Shown here in pieces: positions 33,815 through 41,535 of a stretch of DNA of 41,535 nucleotides. Location of the stretch: assembly GCF_003335675.1 (NCBI RefSeq), contig NZ_QPHL01000007.1, positions 1-41,535 on the forward strand, written 5' to 3'. The notes under the pieces are model-generated. The model did not search any database. It was given only the letters and a program-made list of their open reading frames with translations, and had not been told where the DNA came from. This stretch comes from Winogradskyella sp. KYW1333 (GTDB lineage Bacteria; Bacteroidota; Bacteroidia; Flavobacteriales; Flavobacteriaceae). The translations under genes and the position numbers were made by a program. Each line of letters starts with the position of its first letter. The stretch's first letter is position 1.

Positions 33815-36353
33815 TAGAGTACTAATCTCCTTTACAACGTTTTTAACCATAGTATTGTTCTTTATTGCAACGATAACTATTAATGCTCAGGTTGAAGGCG
33901 CTAAGTATTTAATTAAAGAAATTGCAGTTACTGGAAATACTAATTTTAGTCCACAAACAATTATAGCTTATTCTAAACTCAGAAAAAATGAAGAAATTCA
34001 AATAGGTGGCGAGAAAATAGCAAATGCTGTAAAAACATTGTGGAAATCTAACCTATTTAGCAGTATAGATATATACATAACTAACATTGATGGGAATACT
34101 GCAAATCTAGAGATTAACCTTATGGATTTACCAGAATTATTGGACCTTACGATATCTGGGGTAAAAAAAGGAAAAAAAGATGAAATCATCCAAGAAAACA
34201 ATCTTCAATCTGGGGTTAAGGTTACTGAAAATTTAATAGCTAATACGCGTAATTATCTTTCCAATAAATACCAAAAGAAAGGATTTCTTAATGCTAAAAT
34301 AAACATAGTCACTTCTGAGGTAATAGATTCAGTTAAGAAGGAGCGTGTTAATATGCTTATTAAGATAGATAAAGGTGAAAAGGTTAAGATTAAGGACATA
34401 TCTTTTATCGGCAATGAAAAAATTAAAGGGAAAAAGCTTCGTAAAGCAATGAAAAATACGAAGCAGAAAAATCCAATTCGTATTCTTAAAAGATCTAAGT
34501 ACATTGAGGAAGACTATAAAACCGACCTTGTAAGTGTTGTAGATTATTATAAAGCTAAAGGATATAGAGATGCCAGGGTAGTATCAGATTCAATTATTTA
34601 CAACAATGACAACACCATAAGTTTAAATATTAATGTTGAGGAAGGTGAAAAATACACCTTTGGTAAAATAGATTTTGTAGGTAATACGGTTTATTCAGAT
34701 AGCTATTTATCAAGTATCTTAAAAATTAAACCAGGAGACACTTATAATGGTGTTGAATTAAGAGAGCGTATAGCAGATCCAAATAATCCTGATGCCAATG
34801 ATTTAACAAATGCATATCAAAACTTCGGATACATGTTTTCTACTATTAATCCCGTAGAAGTTAGTGCAGAAGGCAATGTTATTGATATGGAGATAAGAAT
34901 TTCAGAGGGTAAACCAGCCTATTTTAATAATGTAACTGTAGTTGGAAATGATGTTACTAACGACCATGTTATTTATAGAGAAATTAGAACTCGTCCAGGA
35001 CAATTGTATAGTAAGGCGAAAATTATTAGAACTATTAGAGAGCTTGGTCAATTAGGCTTTTTTGACGCTCAGCAAATTGCTCCAAATATCAAAAACCCAA
35101 ACCCTGTTGATGGAACTCTCGATGTTGAGTATTCAGTTGTAGAGCAAGGCTCTAGCCAGATTCAATTACAAGGTGGTTACGGTGGTGGTGGCTTTATCGG
35201 AACACTAGGTTTATCTTTTAACAACTTTGCAATAAAAGACATATTTAAAAAGGAAGCATATAAGCCAGTACCTAGAGGTGATGGTCAAAGTTTAGCATTA
35301 AGGCTTCAGGCTAGTCAGTTCTTTCAGACTTATAGTTTTTCTTTTAGTGAACCATGGTTAGGTGGTAAAAAACCATTCCAACTTTCAACTTCATTATCCT
35401 ATTCTAGACAATTTTTATTTGATCCTCAAAGTAGAAGAGCAGATAAAAGTAGAAGTTTTAATATTACAGGTATAACGTTTGGTGCATCTACCAGATTAAA
35501 GAAACCAGATGATTTCTTTTTGCTTTCTCAAGCAATTAGTTTTCAGCATTATGATCTTAATAATTATAATACAGGGCTCTTTACATTTGGAAACGGAACC
35601 TCAAATAATTTATCTTATACCATTGGTTTAAGTAGAAATAACCTTTACAACGACCCTATATATCCAACCGGCGGATCAAACTTCTCTATATCAGCAAAAG
35701 CTACTTTTCCATATTCCTTGGTTAATGGTGTTGATTATGAAGCCTTAGCTGATGAAAGGGAATCGCTAGATCCAACTGATCCAGATGATTTGGAGCGCAT
35801 TGGTGAAATTGACCAAGAACGCTTTAATTGGTTAGAATTTTACAAAATAAAGTTTAAAGCAGATTGGTATACCGAATTAACTAAAAAGCTCGTTTTAAGA
35901 CCGAGTGTAGAATTTGGTTTTTTAGGCGCATATAACAATGATAGAGGTGTTATACCTTTCGAAAGATTCTTCCTTGGTGGTGATGGTCTAGGAAACTTTT
36001 CATTAGATGGAAGAGAAATAATTCAGTTACGTGGTTATCCAAATCAATCGCTATCTACTCAAGATGGTGGATCAATATATAATAAGTTTTCATTAGAATT
36101 GAGGTATCCTGTAACTTTGGGTGCACAAGCTAAAATTTATGCTTTAACTTTTCTAGAAGCTGGAGCATCTGTTAATAGCTTTAGAGATTTCAATCCGTTT
36201 GATCTCAATAGATCTGCAGGTGTTGGTTTAAGAATATTTATGCCAGCCTTTGGATTATTGGGTATAGATTTTGGTCATGGTTTCGATCCATTACCAGGTC
36301 AAACTGTTAAAAATGGATGGGAAACTCATTTCATTATCGGACAACAATTTTAA
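33783..36353 (+). CDS. bamA: BamA, outer-membrane protein assembly factor
   Basis: An 856-residue Omp85 protein, the core of the machine that folds beta-barrels into the outer membrane. The best start is a TTG at 33783 inside the end of uppS, giving a signal peptide that ends I-T-I-N-A-Q; no in-frame ATG precedes the signal. Five POTRA domains occupy about 40-440, with typical G-N-x-x-x-S beginnings (V-T-G-N-T-N-F-S, I-G-N-E-K-I, V-G-N-T-V-Y). The barrel (about 470-856) includes G-G-x-G-x-G and the late R-G-Y motif (Q-L-R-G-Y-P). It ends G-Q-Q-F, with the expected aromatic C-terminus. Confidence 0.95.
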   Translation: MEKQANNLPLNRVLISFTTFLTIVLFFIATITINAQVEGAKYLIKEIAVTGNTNFSPQTIIAYSKLRKNEEIQIGGEKIANAVKTLWKSNLFSSIDIYITNIDGNTANLEINLMDLPELLDLTISGVKKGKKDEIIQENNLQSGVKVTENLIANTRNYLSNKYQKKGFLNAKINIVTSEVIDSVKKERVNMLIKIDKGEKVKIKDISFIGNEKIKGKKLRKAMKNTKQKNPIRILKRSKYIEEDYKTDLVSVVDYYKAKGYRDARVVSDSIIYNNDNTISLNINVEEGEKYTFGKIDFVGNTVYSDSYLSSILKIKPGDTYNGVELRERIADPNNPDANDLTNAYQNFGYMFSTINPVEVSAEGNVIDMEIRISEGKPAYFNNVTVVGNDVTNDHVIYREIRTRPGQLYSKAKIIRTIRELGQLGFFDAQQIAPNIKNPNPVDGTLDVEYSVVEQGSSQIQLQGGYGGGGFIGTLGLSFNNFAIKDIFKKEAYKPVPRGDGQSLALRLQASQFFQTYSFSFSEPWLGGKKPFQLSTSLSYSRQFLFDPQSRRADKSRSFNITGITFGASTRLKKPDDFFLLSQAISFQHYDLNNYNTGLFTFGNGTSNNLSYTIGLSRNNLYNDPIYPTGGSNFSISAKATFPYSLVNGVDYEALADERESLDPTDPDDLERIGEIDQERFNWLEFYKIKFKADWYTELTKKLVLRPSVEFGFLGAYNNDRGVIPFERFFLGGDGLGNFSLDGREIIQLRGYPNQSLSTQDGGSIYNKFSLELRYPVTLGAQAKIYALTFLEAGASVNSFRDFNPFDLNRSAGVGLRIFMPAFGLLGIDFGHGFDPLPGQTVKNGWETHFIIGQQF

Positions 36354-36505
36354 GTTTGGCACGATATTTTCTGAAAGCTATATAAGGATTTCATCATGGT
36401 GTTAAAATTTTTAAGAATATATTTCGTTAATTTGAAGTAAAGTAATACTCAAAACAAGTGAAACATTTGGTCACACCATTAAAGACTCTTAATAAAAACA
36501 TACTC

Positions 36506-37672
36506 ATGATGAAATTTAAAGTTCTTTTTTTACTGGCAATTACTGGGTTAATGAGCTTTAGTGCTATGGCACAACGTGGTGTTAGGATTGGTTATATAGA
36601 TACTGAATACATTTTACAAAATGTCCCTGAATATCAAGAAGCTACTACGCAATTAGACAAGAAAGTATTGCAATGGAAATCTGAAATTGAAAAACAGCTT
36701 AGCGCCATTGAGCAGAAGAAGAAAGAACTTGAAAATGAAAGTGTTCTTTTAACCAAGGAGCTCTATGAAGAACGAATGGAAGACATATCTTTTGAAGAAG
36801 CTGAGATTTTAGATTATCAACAAAAACGTTTTGGTCCTAATGGAGATTTAATGATTCAAAAAAGACAATTAATTGCTCCTATTCAAGATCAAATTTTTTC
36901 AGCTGTACAAGAGATAGCTTCAACAAAGAAATATGATTTTGTTTTTGATAAATCTGCTGACGTTGTTATGCTTTATTCAGCTGAACGATATGACATTAGT
37001 GAGCAAGTTCTAAGAACTATTACTAGAACATCTAAGAGGACTCAAGCGAGAAGCAAAAAAGAAAGAAAGGAATTAGAAGAGGAAGAAGTTGTACCAATTG
37101 TAGATTCAGAAAAGGATGAACGTCAGAAAGCCTTAGAAGAACGCAAAGCAACTCGTGAAGCTGAATTAGCGGCTAAACGCGCTGAAAGAGAAAAAGCTCT
37201 TGAAGAAAGAAGAAAGCAACAGCAAGAAACAAGGGAAGCAAAAAAGCGTGAGGCAGAGGAAAGACGTAGAAAGGTTCTTGAGGCAAGAAATGCTCCGAAT
37301 AATACTGGAGCAGAGACTGAAGCTAAGACAGAAACAATTAAGAAAGAAACAGAAGCCAAAACTAAAACTAAAGAAGGAGCAGTTGTAGGAGAGGTTGCAA
37401 AAGAAAAAAGTAAGGATAAAATAGAAACCAATAAACCTGAAGCTGAACCAAAAAAAGACTCAAGTAAAACAACAAAGCCTAAAACACAAGCTGAGATTTT
37501 AGAAGAAAAGCGTCAGGAAAAATTAAAGGAAAGAGAGGCCAGAAAGAAAGCATTAGAAGATAGAAAAAAACAAATAATCGAAGAGCGTAAAAAAGCTCGT
37601 GAAGAACGAGAGAAACAACTAAAAAAGAGAGATTCTATAGCAAAAGCTAAGAAAGAGGAAGGAAATAATTAA
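36506..37672 (+). CDS. OmpH/Skp-like chaperone with long charged tail
   Basis: 388 residues from the ATG at 36506 (the next codon is also ATG); an extension back to a GTG at 36458 puts a polar stretch before the signal and is rejected. A signal peptide ends M-A-Q. Residues of about 25-185 form the Skp-like domain (R-I-G-Y-I-D-T-E-Y-I-L, a long coiled coil, then K-Y-D-F-V-F-D-K-S), a periplasmic chaperone for unfolded outer-membrane proteins. The rest, roughly 200 residues, is almost only Lys, Glu, Arg and Ala, interrupted near 285-335 by a T/E/K-rich stretch. That should form a long charged helix, so the protein is twice the usual length. It follows bamA and precedes a standard-length paralogue. 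Confidence 0.92.
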   Translation: MMKFKVLFLLAITGLMSFSAMAQRGVRIGYIDTEYILQNVPEYQEATTQLDKKVLQWKSEIEKQLSAIEQKKKELENESVLLTKELYEERMEDISFEEAEILDYQQKRFGPNGDLMIQKRQLIAPIQDQIFSAVQEIASTKKYDFVFDKSADVVMLYSAERYDISEQVLRTITRTSKRTQARSKKERKELEEEEVVPIVDSEKDERQKALEERKATREAELAAKRAEREKALEERRKQQQETREAKKREAEERRRKVLEARNAPNNTGAETEAKTETIKKETEAKTKTKEGAVVGEVAKEKSKDKIETNKPEAEPKKDSSKTTKPKTQAEILEEKRQEKLKEREARKKALEDRKKQIIEERKKAREEREKQLKKRDSIAKAKKEEGNN

Positions 37673-37701
37673 TTATAACACACAAATACAACTTAGAAAA
37701 A

Positions 37702-38202
37702 ATGAAACATTTAAAAACTTTATTATTTGCAACAGCACTTTTTATAGGAGCTACTAGTTTTACAGCTGCACAAAGTAGTATTGCACATATTGACACACAA
37801 GAACTAATAAAAGCTATGCCTGAGTATAAAGCTGCACAAGCGGAAATTGAAAAACTTGGGAAAACCTATCAACAAACAATAGAAGGCTCTATTAAAGAAC
37901 TTGAGACAAAATTAAAGCAGTACGATGCTGAAGCACCAAGCCAGACACAAGAAGAGAATCAAAAGCGTATGCAAGAAGTTGAGGAAATGAAGCAAAGCTT
38001 AGGTCAATACCAGCAACAAGCTCAACAAGACCTGCAAAAAAAGGAATTTGATCTATTAAAGCCAATTACAGAAAAAGCGAAGAGTGCAATTGAAAAAGTT
38101 GCTACTGCACAAAATATTGAATATGTGCTTGAGGCAGGAGGATTAATTGTTGCTAAGGGAAAAAATTTAATGGCAGACGTAAAGGCTGAATTAGGATTAT
38201 AA
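37702..38202 (+). CDS. OmpH/Skp-like periplasmic chaperone
   Basis: 166 residues, the normal length for Skp/OmpH. A signal peptide (about 1-23, ending T-A-A-Q) is followed by S-I-A-H-I-D-T-Q-E-L-I-K-A-M-P-E-Y, a Gln/Glu-rich coiled coil (about 50-120) that forms the tentacles of the jellyfish trimer, and I-E-Y-V-L-E-A-G-G-L. It lies 29 bp after its larger paralogue, and a strong terminator follows at 38226, closing the porG-to-ompH cluster. Confidence 0.93.
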   Translation: MKHLKTLLFATALFIGATSFTAAQSSIAHIDTQELIKAMPEYKAAQAEIEKLGKTYQQTIEGSIKELETKLKQYDAEAPSQTQEENQKRMQEVEEMKQSLGQYQQQAQQDLQKKEFDLLKPITEKAKSAIEKVATAQNIEYVLEAGGLIVAKGKNLMADVKAELGL

Positions 38203-38225
38203 TTCAGACTCAAATAAATATTATT

Positions 38226-38254
38226 AAAGTCGCTTATTTAATAAGCGACTTTTT
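38226..38254 (+). terminator. Rho-independent terminator after the ompH pair
   Basis: Perfect 11-bp stem (38226-38236 with 38242-38252), 5-nt loop, then a T-rich tract. The T tract also contributes to the -7 box proposed for murI. Confidence 0.88.
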
Positions 38255-38261
38255 ATTTTTG
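38254..38261 (+). promoter_or_regulatory. -7 box TATTTTTG just before murI
   Basis: Perfect TAnnTTTG only 5 bp before the murI ATG, so transcription would begin at or just after the start codon. It may be a by-product of the terminator's T tract. Confidence 0.35.
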
Positions 38262-38266
38262 TGATA

Positions 38267-39046
38267 ATGAGTAATAAACCCATAGGAATATTCGATTCTG
38301 GCATTGGAGGAACTTCTATTTTTAAGGAGATACATAGCCTACTACCGGCTGAACACTTTATTTATTTGGCAGACAGTAAACATGCGCCTTATGGTAATAA
38401 AACAAAGGATGAAATTGTTCACCTAAGTATCAAAAATACAGAATTATTGCTTGACGAAGGATGTAAAATTATTGTAGTTGCATGCAACACTGCTACAACA
38501 AATGCCATATCCTATTTAAGAGAAAAATATGAAGTGCCTTTTATAGGAATTGAACCTGCAATTAAACCAGCAGCCTTAAAGACTAGGACTAAAGTAGTCG
38601 GTATCCTGGCTACAAGAGGTACTTTGAGTAGTCAATTATTTCATAAGACCACGGACTTATATGCTAGTGGTATAAAAGTCATTGAACAAGTTGGTGAAGG
38701 CATTGTTCCTTTAATTGAAACAGGTCAATTAAATTCAAAAAAGATGCTGGCTTTATTAAAAAACTATATTGACCCAATGATCAAAGCAGATATAGATTAT
38801 TTAGTTTTAGGTTGCACACATTATCCATATTTAATTCCAATTTTGGAAAAGATGTTGCCTAAAAAGGTAACTATTATAGATTCTGGGCTAGCAGTTGCCA
38901 AGCAAACTCAAGCTATATTAAAGGCAAATGACTTACTAAACTCCAATATGACTAAGCCTTTAATAAAATTGTATTCTAATAGAGATATTGTAGTACTCAA
39001 CTCAATTCTTAATAATAGGTTTGATACTTCGTTTTTAGAATTTTAG
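38267..39046 (+). CDS. murI: Glutamate racemase
   Basis: 259 residues from the ATG at 38267 (M-S-N-K-P-I-G-I-F-D-S-G-I-G-G); an extension to a GTG at 38261 adds only two residues. It makes D-glutamate for peptidoglycan. The two catalytic cysteines are Cys73 (V-A-C-N-T-A) and Cys183 (L-G-C-T-H-Y-P). D-S-K-H-A-P-Y-G (36-43) is the substrate-binding signature. It is outside the porG-ompH transcript by virtue of the terminator. Confidence 0.96.
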   Translation: MSNKPIGIFDSGIGGTSIFKEIHSLLPAEHFIYLADSKHAPYGNKTKDEIVHLSIKNTELLLDEGCKIIVVACNTATTNAISYLREKYEVPFIGIEPAIKPAALKTRTKVVGILATRGTLSSQLFHKTTDLYASGIKVIEQVGEGIVPLIETGQLNSKKMLALLKNYIDPMIKADIDYLVLGCTHYPYLIPILEKMLPKKVTIIDSGLAVAKQTQAILKANDLLNSNMTKPLIKLYSNRDIVVLNSILNNRFDTSFLEF

Positions 39047-39077
39047 TAAGGAATATGTTCTGTCATGTATTAATATA

Positions 39078-39426
39078 GTGAAGTTCATTTTTATATATAA
39101 TGTCAATTCAGCTAAGTTAAATGCCCTATTTGATGCAGGACACAAACTATTAAGTCCAAAAAACCTATCCTTACAGTTTATGCACCCTAACTTACAATGC
39201 CTTTTCTGAAAAAAATACATGGAAAAATTTTAGAGATGAAAGTAACCCTTATTTGATCTTTTACCATAAAGATGAATTTGAAGCCATCTATCCAAATATT
39301 AGAGTTGAATATCCTTCTGTATTAAAACTTATGAATAAACTGTTAACTCCTATATTAAATAATGAAAAACTAAATTCCATCCAAAGTATTGAGGAATTGA
39401 CTGAGATTCTCAAGAATCGGTTTTAA
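39078..39426 (+). pseudogene. Small conserved-looking protein gene with frameshift in an A6 run
   Basis: From a GTG at 39078 the frame reads K-F-I-F-I-Y-N-V-N-S-A-K-L-N-A-L-F-D-A-G-H-K-L-L-S-P, then leaves frame at six As (39158-39163). Dropping one A restores T-Y-P-Y-S-L-C-T-L-T-Y-N-A-F-S and continues to a TAA at 39426, about 115 residues. The first motif resembles a small family common in Flavobacteriaceae that is sometimes labelled GTPase, though I see no GTPase motifs. One extra A in a homopolymer could be a real mutation or a sequencing error. Its end overlaps the convergent carbonic anhydrase gene by 17 bp. Confidence 0.7.
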
Positions 39427-39931
39427 ACCAACTTGAATACTTCACATAATTATTCGCAATTCTGTCTATTTCACCAGAAATTAACTCAACACTTATATCT
39501 TTAACCTTTTTAGCTGGTACACCTGCATAGATACTTCCAGACTCAACAATTGTATTCTGGGTTACAACAGCGCCTGCAGCAATTATACAGTTACTTTCTA
39601 CAATACATTCATCCATTATTATACTACCCATACCCACAAGAACATTATCATGTATAGTACATCCATGCACAATTGCATTATGCCCTATGGAAACATTATT
39701 ACCAATCGTCGTCGGAGATTTCTGGTATGTGGCATGTATCACAGCACCATCCTGTACATTAACTTTATTACCCATTCTTATAAAATGCACATCTCCTCTA
39801 ATTACAGCATTAAACCATACACTGCATTTTTTCCCCATTATGACTTCTCCTACAATTGTTGCATTCTCTGCGACGAAACAATCTTCTGGTATTTGAGGAT
39901 TTATTCCTCTTACTTGTTTTATAATTGGCAT
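39410..39931 (-). CDS. Gamma-carbonic anhydrase-like hexapeptide-repeat protein
   Basis: A 173-residue left-handed beta-helix protein with hexapeptide repeats from about 18 to 145. The three metal-binding histidines of gamma-carbonic anhydrases are present: His66 (V-I-H-A-T), His84 (I-G-H-N) and His89 (I-V-H-G), with R-G-D-V near 45-48. Many bacterial members (YrdA/PaaY type) have weak or no carbonic anhydrase activity, so the function is open. The broken LytTR gene ends 2 bp upstream of its start, suggesting a former operon. Confidence 0.92.
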   Translation of the reverse strand: MPIIKQVRGINPQIPEDCFVAENATIVGEVIMGKKCSVWFNAVIRGDVHFIRMGNKVNVQDGAVIHATYQKSPTTIGNNVSIGHNAIVHGCTIHDNVLVGMGSIIMDECIVESNCIIAAGAVVTQNTIVESGSIYAGVPAKKVKDISVELISGEIDRIANNYVKYSSWFKTDS

Positions 39932-39933
39932 AA

Positions 39934-40226
39934 TTATTTAAAATAAGATAACAATTCAGATTTTCTAGAAGCCAATACCATAAGCTCTTTTCCATTACTT
40001 AACATAGCACTTCCTCCTTCTCCTTTCACGTATTTTACAATTTCATTGATATTGACTAAATAACTTTTATGAACTCTTGCAAAATTACCATCCTTTAGAC
40101 CTTCTTCAATATTTTTGAGTTTTAGTCACTAATTTTTTTGTTATTTAAATATATTTCAGTGTAACTGTCATCTGCTTTGTAACACATTATGTCTGTAGTA
40201 TCTATTATTTCAATAAATCCACCGAA
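39934..40226 (-). pseudogene. Remnant of a LytTR-domain response regulator
   Basis: The first part reads F-G-G-F-I-E-I-I-D-T-T-D-I-M-C-Y-K-A-D-D-S-Y-T-E-I-Y-L, then stops after K-I-S-D. In another frame it resumes with N-I-E-E-G-L and D-G-N-F-A-R-V-H-K-S-Y-L-V-N-I-N-E-I, G-E-G-G and S-R-K-S-E-L-L, ending at 39934. These are the strands and the R-V-H-x-S-Y-L-V-N motif of the LytTR DNA-binding domain. The receiver domain is gone and at least one frameshift (near 40125) breaks what remains. 40227-40338, upstream, shows nothing definite. Confidence 0.82.
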
Positions 40227-40338
40227 TCAAAAAATGGATTAGAAAACGGGATAATAAATTAATTAAATTTCATAATAAGACTGAGGATTCTATTTGGTAA
40301 TAAGAAAGGTTGAAATTTTTTGAGCCTTTTTTTATTTA

Positions 40339-41349
40339 TTAATTTACAGCTGGACAGTTACACTCGTATTTCTCACGTCTACAATTAAAATTATATCCTA
40401 GAGTAATTTGGTGGAAACCACCTGTATTAAAATTAATTGTATTTGCTTGATAAGAATAGGTATATGCAAAAACGAATTGATTATAATCAACTCCAATGAA
40501 CGGCGTAAAATATTGTAATTTTTGATTACTAATTCCAGAACCGTCAACAAATTCAGCTCCATCTAAACTACGTCTGTATGATAATCCTCCCCAAACTTTA
40601 CCAAAGTCCATTTCTCTATAAACCTTAGCGTTTATATCAATAGTCGTTTCCTCAGTCGCATCTCTATGCATTAACATTACAGATGGCTCATAACTCCAAT
40701 CACTACCATATTTACTAAAAACATATCCTGTAGAAAATAAATAGGTTCTTAAATTATCAAATTCAAATCCTTGTTCATTGAAGTTTATTCCTTCATTTTT
40801 AAGAATGTTCTTCGCAGTGAAATGTGCGTAAAAATCTAGGAATTGATATGAAAACCCAAAGTCAATATTGAAGTTTGTTGCACTTTGTTCAATTCCTGCG
40901 ATTAACTGATCAAATTCTCCTGGTGCTAAAAAATCTGTTTCATCTAACTTATACTGCAAAAATCCAGCACTTAATCCAAATGAAAGCATATTTAAATCAA
41001 TCTCATTTCTTGAAAACATTAAGTGATAAGCAAATGTAGCATAACCGCCTACTGTAGAATGATACCCATTTGAATCATTAAAAACAACACCTCCAATTCC
41101 AACAGGCGATTCTCCAACTCTTCCATTCGCACTTATTGTTTGTAGGCTAGGAGCATCATCAATACCAAACCATTGTTGCCTTGCAGTCATTCTAATTTTT
41201 GCACAATTAGCTACACCAGCCATTGATGGATGAATTAAATAATAATTGTCAGTCAAATAATCCGAATAAATAGGAATACCCTCTTGCCCAAAACTAAAAT
41301 TAACTATTAAGGCTATAAATGTTATTAAACTATACTTTTTCAAATTCAT
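40339..41349 (-). CDS. PorP/SprF-family type IX secretion outer-membrane protein
   Basis: 336 residues. The signal peptide (about 1-21, ending S-F-G-Q) is followed by I-P-I-Y-S-D-Y-L-T-D-N-Y-Y-L-I-H-P-S-M-A-G, the diagnostic start of PorP/SprF proteins, and by R-Q-Q-W-F-G. A beta-barrel follows, with a cysteine-containing tail. SprF-like proteins are needed for secretion or surface placement of partner proteins bearing a type-B sorting domain. The partner gene, encoding just such a domain, ends 7 bp upstream, so this is a standard partner pair. Confidence 0.93.
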   Translation of the reverse strand: MNLKKYSLITFIALIVNFSFGQEGIPIYSDYLTDNYYLIHPSMAGVANCAKIRMTARQQWFGIDDAPSLQTISANGRVGESPVGIGGVVFNDSNGYHSTVGGYATFAYHLMFSRNEIDLNMLSFGLSAGFLQYKLDETDFLAPGEFDQLIAGIEQSATNFNIDFGFSYQFLDFYAHFTAKNILKNEGINFNEQGFEFDNLRTYLFSTGYVFSKYGSDWSYEPSVMLMHRDATEETTIDINAKVYREMDFGKVWGGLSYRRSLDGAEFVDGSGISNQKLQYFTPFIGVDYNQFVFAYTYSYQANTINFNTGGFHQITLGYNFNCRREKYECNCPAVN

Positions 41350-41356
41350 CTCTTTA

Positions 41357-41535
41357 TTATCGTTTCAAGGTAAAATGGGCTTTCAGTTCCTTCCTTTGGT
41401 TTGTTATCGGCTCGTCGTACTCTACGGTGAACCAGTAATCGTTACTCGGCATGCTGTTCCCGTTGTAGGTCCCGTCCCATCCGGATCCCGTAGGGCTGAT
41501 CTGCTTCAGAAGTTTGCCGTAGCGGTCAAATATAT
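41357..41535 (-). CDS. C-terminus of a T9SS type-B sorting-domain protein (5' part outside window)
   Basis: 59 residues are visible to the TAA at 41357. I-F-D-R-Y-G-K-L-L, then G-W-D-G-T-Y-N-G and Y-W-F-T-V-E-Y, ending H-F-T-L-K-R, match the gliding motility-associated (type-B) C-terminal sorting domain that directs export by T9SS. The rest of the protein, usually a very large adhesin-like chain, lies outside. The DNA of 41401-41535 is about 52% GC by my count (70 of 135), compared with about 23% in the 60 bp at 41281-41340. Codons such as GGG, ACG, CTG and AAG are frequent here and rare in the neighbours. Confidence 0.9.
   Translation of the reverse strand, partial: IFDRYGKLLKQISPTGSGWDGTYNGNSMPSNDYWFTVEYDEPITNQRKELKAHFTLKR

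Noticed and set aside
37123..37431. Open frames of 102 aa (minus) and 62 aa (plus) within the charged ompH tail
   Set aside because: Products of low-complexity Lys/Glu codons read in other frames; Ser/Ala/Leu-rich translation without any family feature.
1..41535. CRISPR array, integron or insertion sequence
   Set aside because: No regularly spaced short repeats, no transposase or integrase gene, and no terminal inverted repeats were seen. The three 28-nt elements are unevenly spaced (223 and 384 bp) and are not CRISPR-like.

Overview
The window is AT-rich chromosomal DNA from a member of the Bacteroidota, most probably a marine Flavobacteriaceae. The signs are a SusC/SusD pair, flavobacterial promoters (TTG, a spacer, TAnnTTTG), almost no Shine-Dalgarno sequences, the short RpoD without region 1.1, type IX secretion (T9SS) genes (PorG, PorP/SprF, a type-B sorting domain), and the order porG-uppS-bamA-ompH-ompH-murI.

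Layout. (1) 1-11371, all minus: a polysaccharide utilisation locus reading glycoside hydrolase family 3 beta-glucosidase, membrane-bound sensor with a LuxR-type DNA-binding end, SusC, SusD, and a repeat-bearing surface lipoprotein cut by the window edge. A beta-glucan such as laminarin is a plausible substrate, but this is inferred. (2) 11372-12514: 1.1 kb without a convincing protein gene. It holds three gap-free 28-nt repeats resembling LytTR operators and two hairpin/terminator units that look like small RNAs. (3) 12515-12714: tRNA-Leu(TAA) and tRNA-Gly(GCC). (4) 12814-20645: housekeeping genes: mutS, an rRNA/tRNA methyltransferase operon, a folK-deoxynucleoside kinase fusion, a queuosine precursor transporter, rpoD and rpsU. 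(5) 20770-24773: a gene relic, a DUF2797 protein, an acyl-adenylating GH3-auxin-family protein and a PD40 beta-propeller protein. (6) 24976-28449: clpX, clpP and tig, with clear terminators and a near-ideal tig promoter. (7) 28473-30647: a membrane protein, a broken YwqK/TonB-like gene, an alpha/beta hydrolase and pdxJ. (8) 30741-39046: CBS protein, nadK, then the envelope biogenesis cluster porG-uppS-bamA-ompH-ompH and murI. (9) 39078-41535: two broken genes, a gamma-carbonic anhydrase, PorP/SprF, and the C-terminus of a T9SS-exported protein whose DNA is about 52% GC, far above its surroundings.

How the genes work together: the sensor probably detects a glycan cue in the periplasm and controls the adjacent susCD operon, and the lipoprotein beta-glucosidase trims imported oligosaccharides. 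PorG, BamA and the two Skp/OmpH-like proteins join outer-membrane protein assembly to T9SS, with UppS supplying the lipid carrier and MurI D-glutamate for the wall. ClpXP and trigger factor form a protein quality-control block.

Most genes are ordinary for the family. The regions most worth a second look are the LytTR-like repeat and small-RNA array (11.6-12.4 kb), the heptamer cluster upstream of susC, the GC-shifted sorting domain at the right end, and the number of small decayed genes (about 20.8, 28.8, 39.1 and 39.9 kb).
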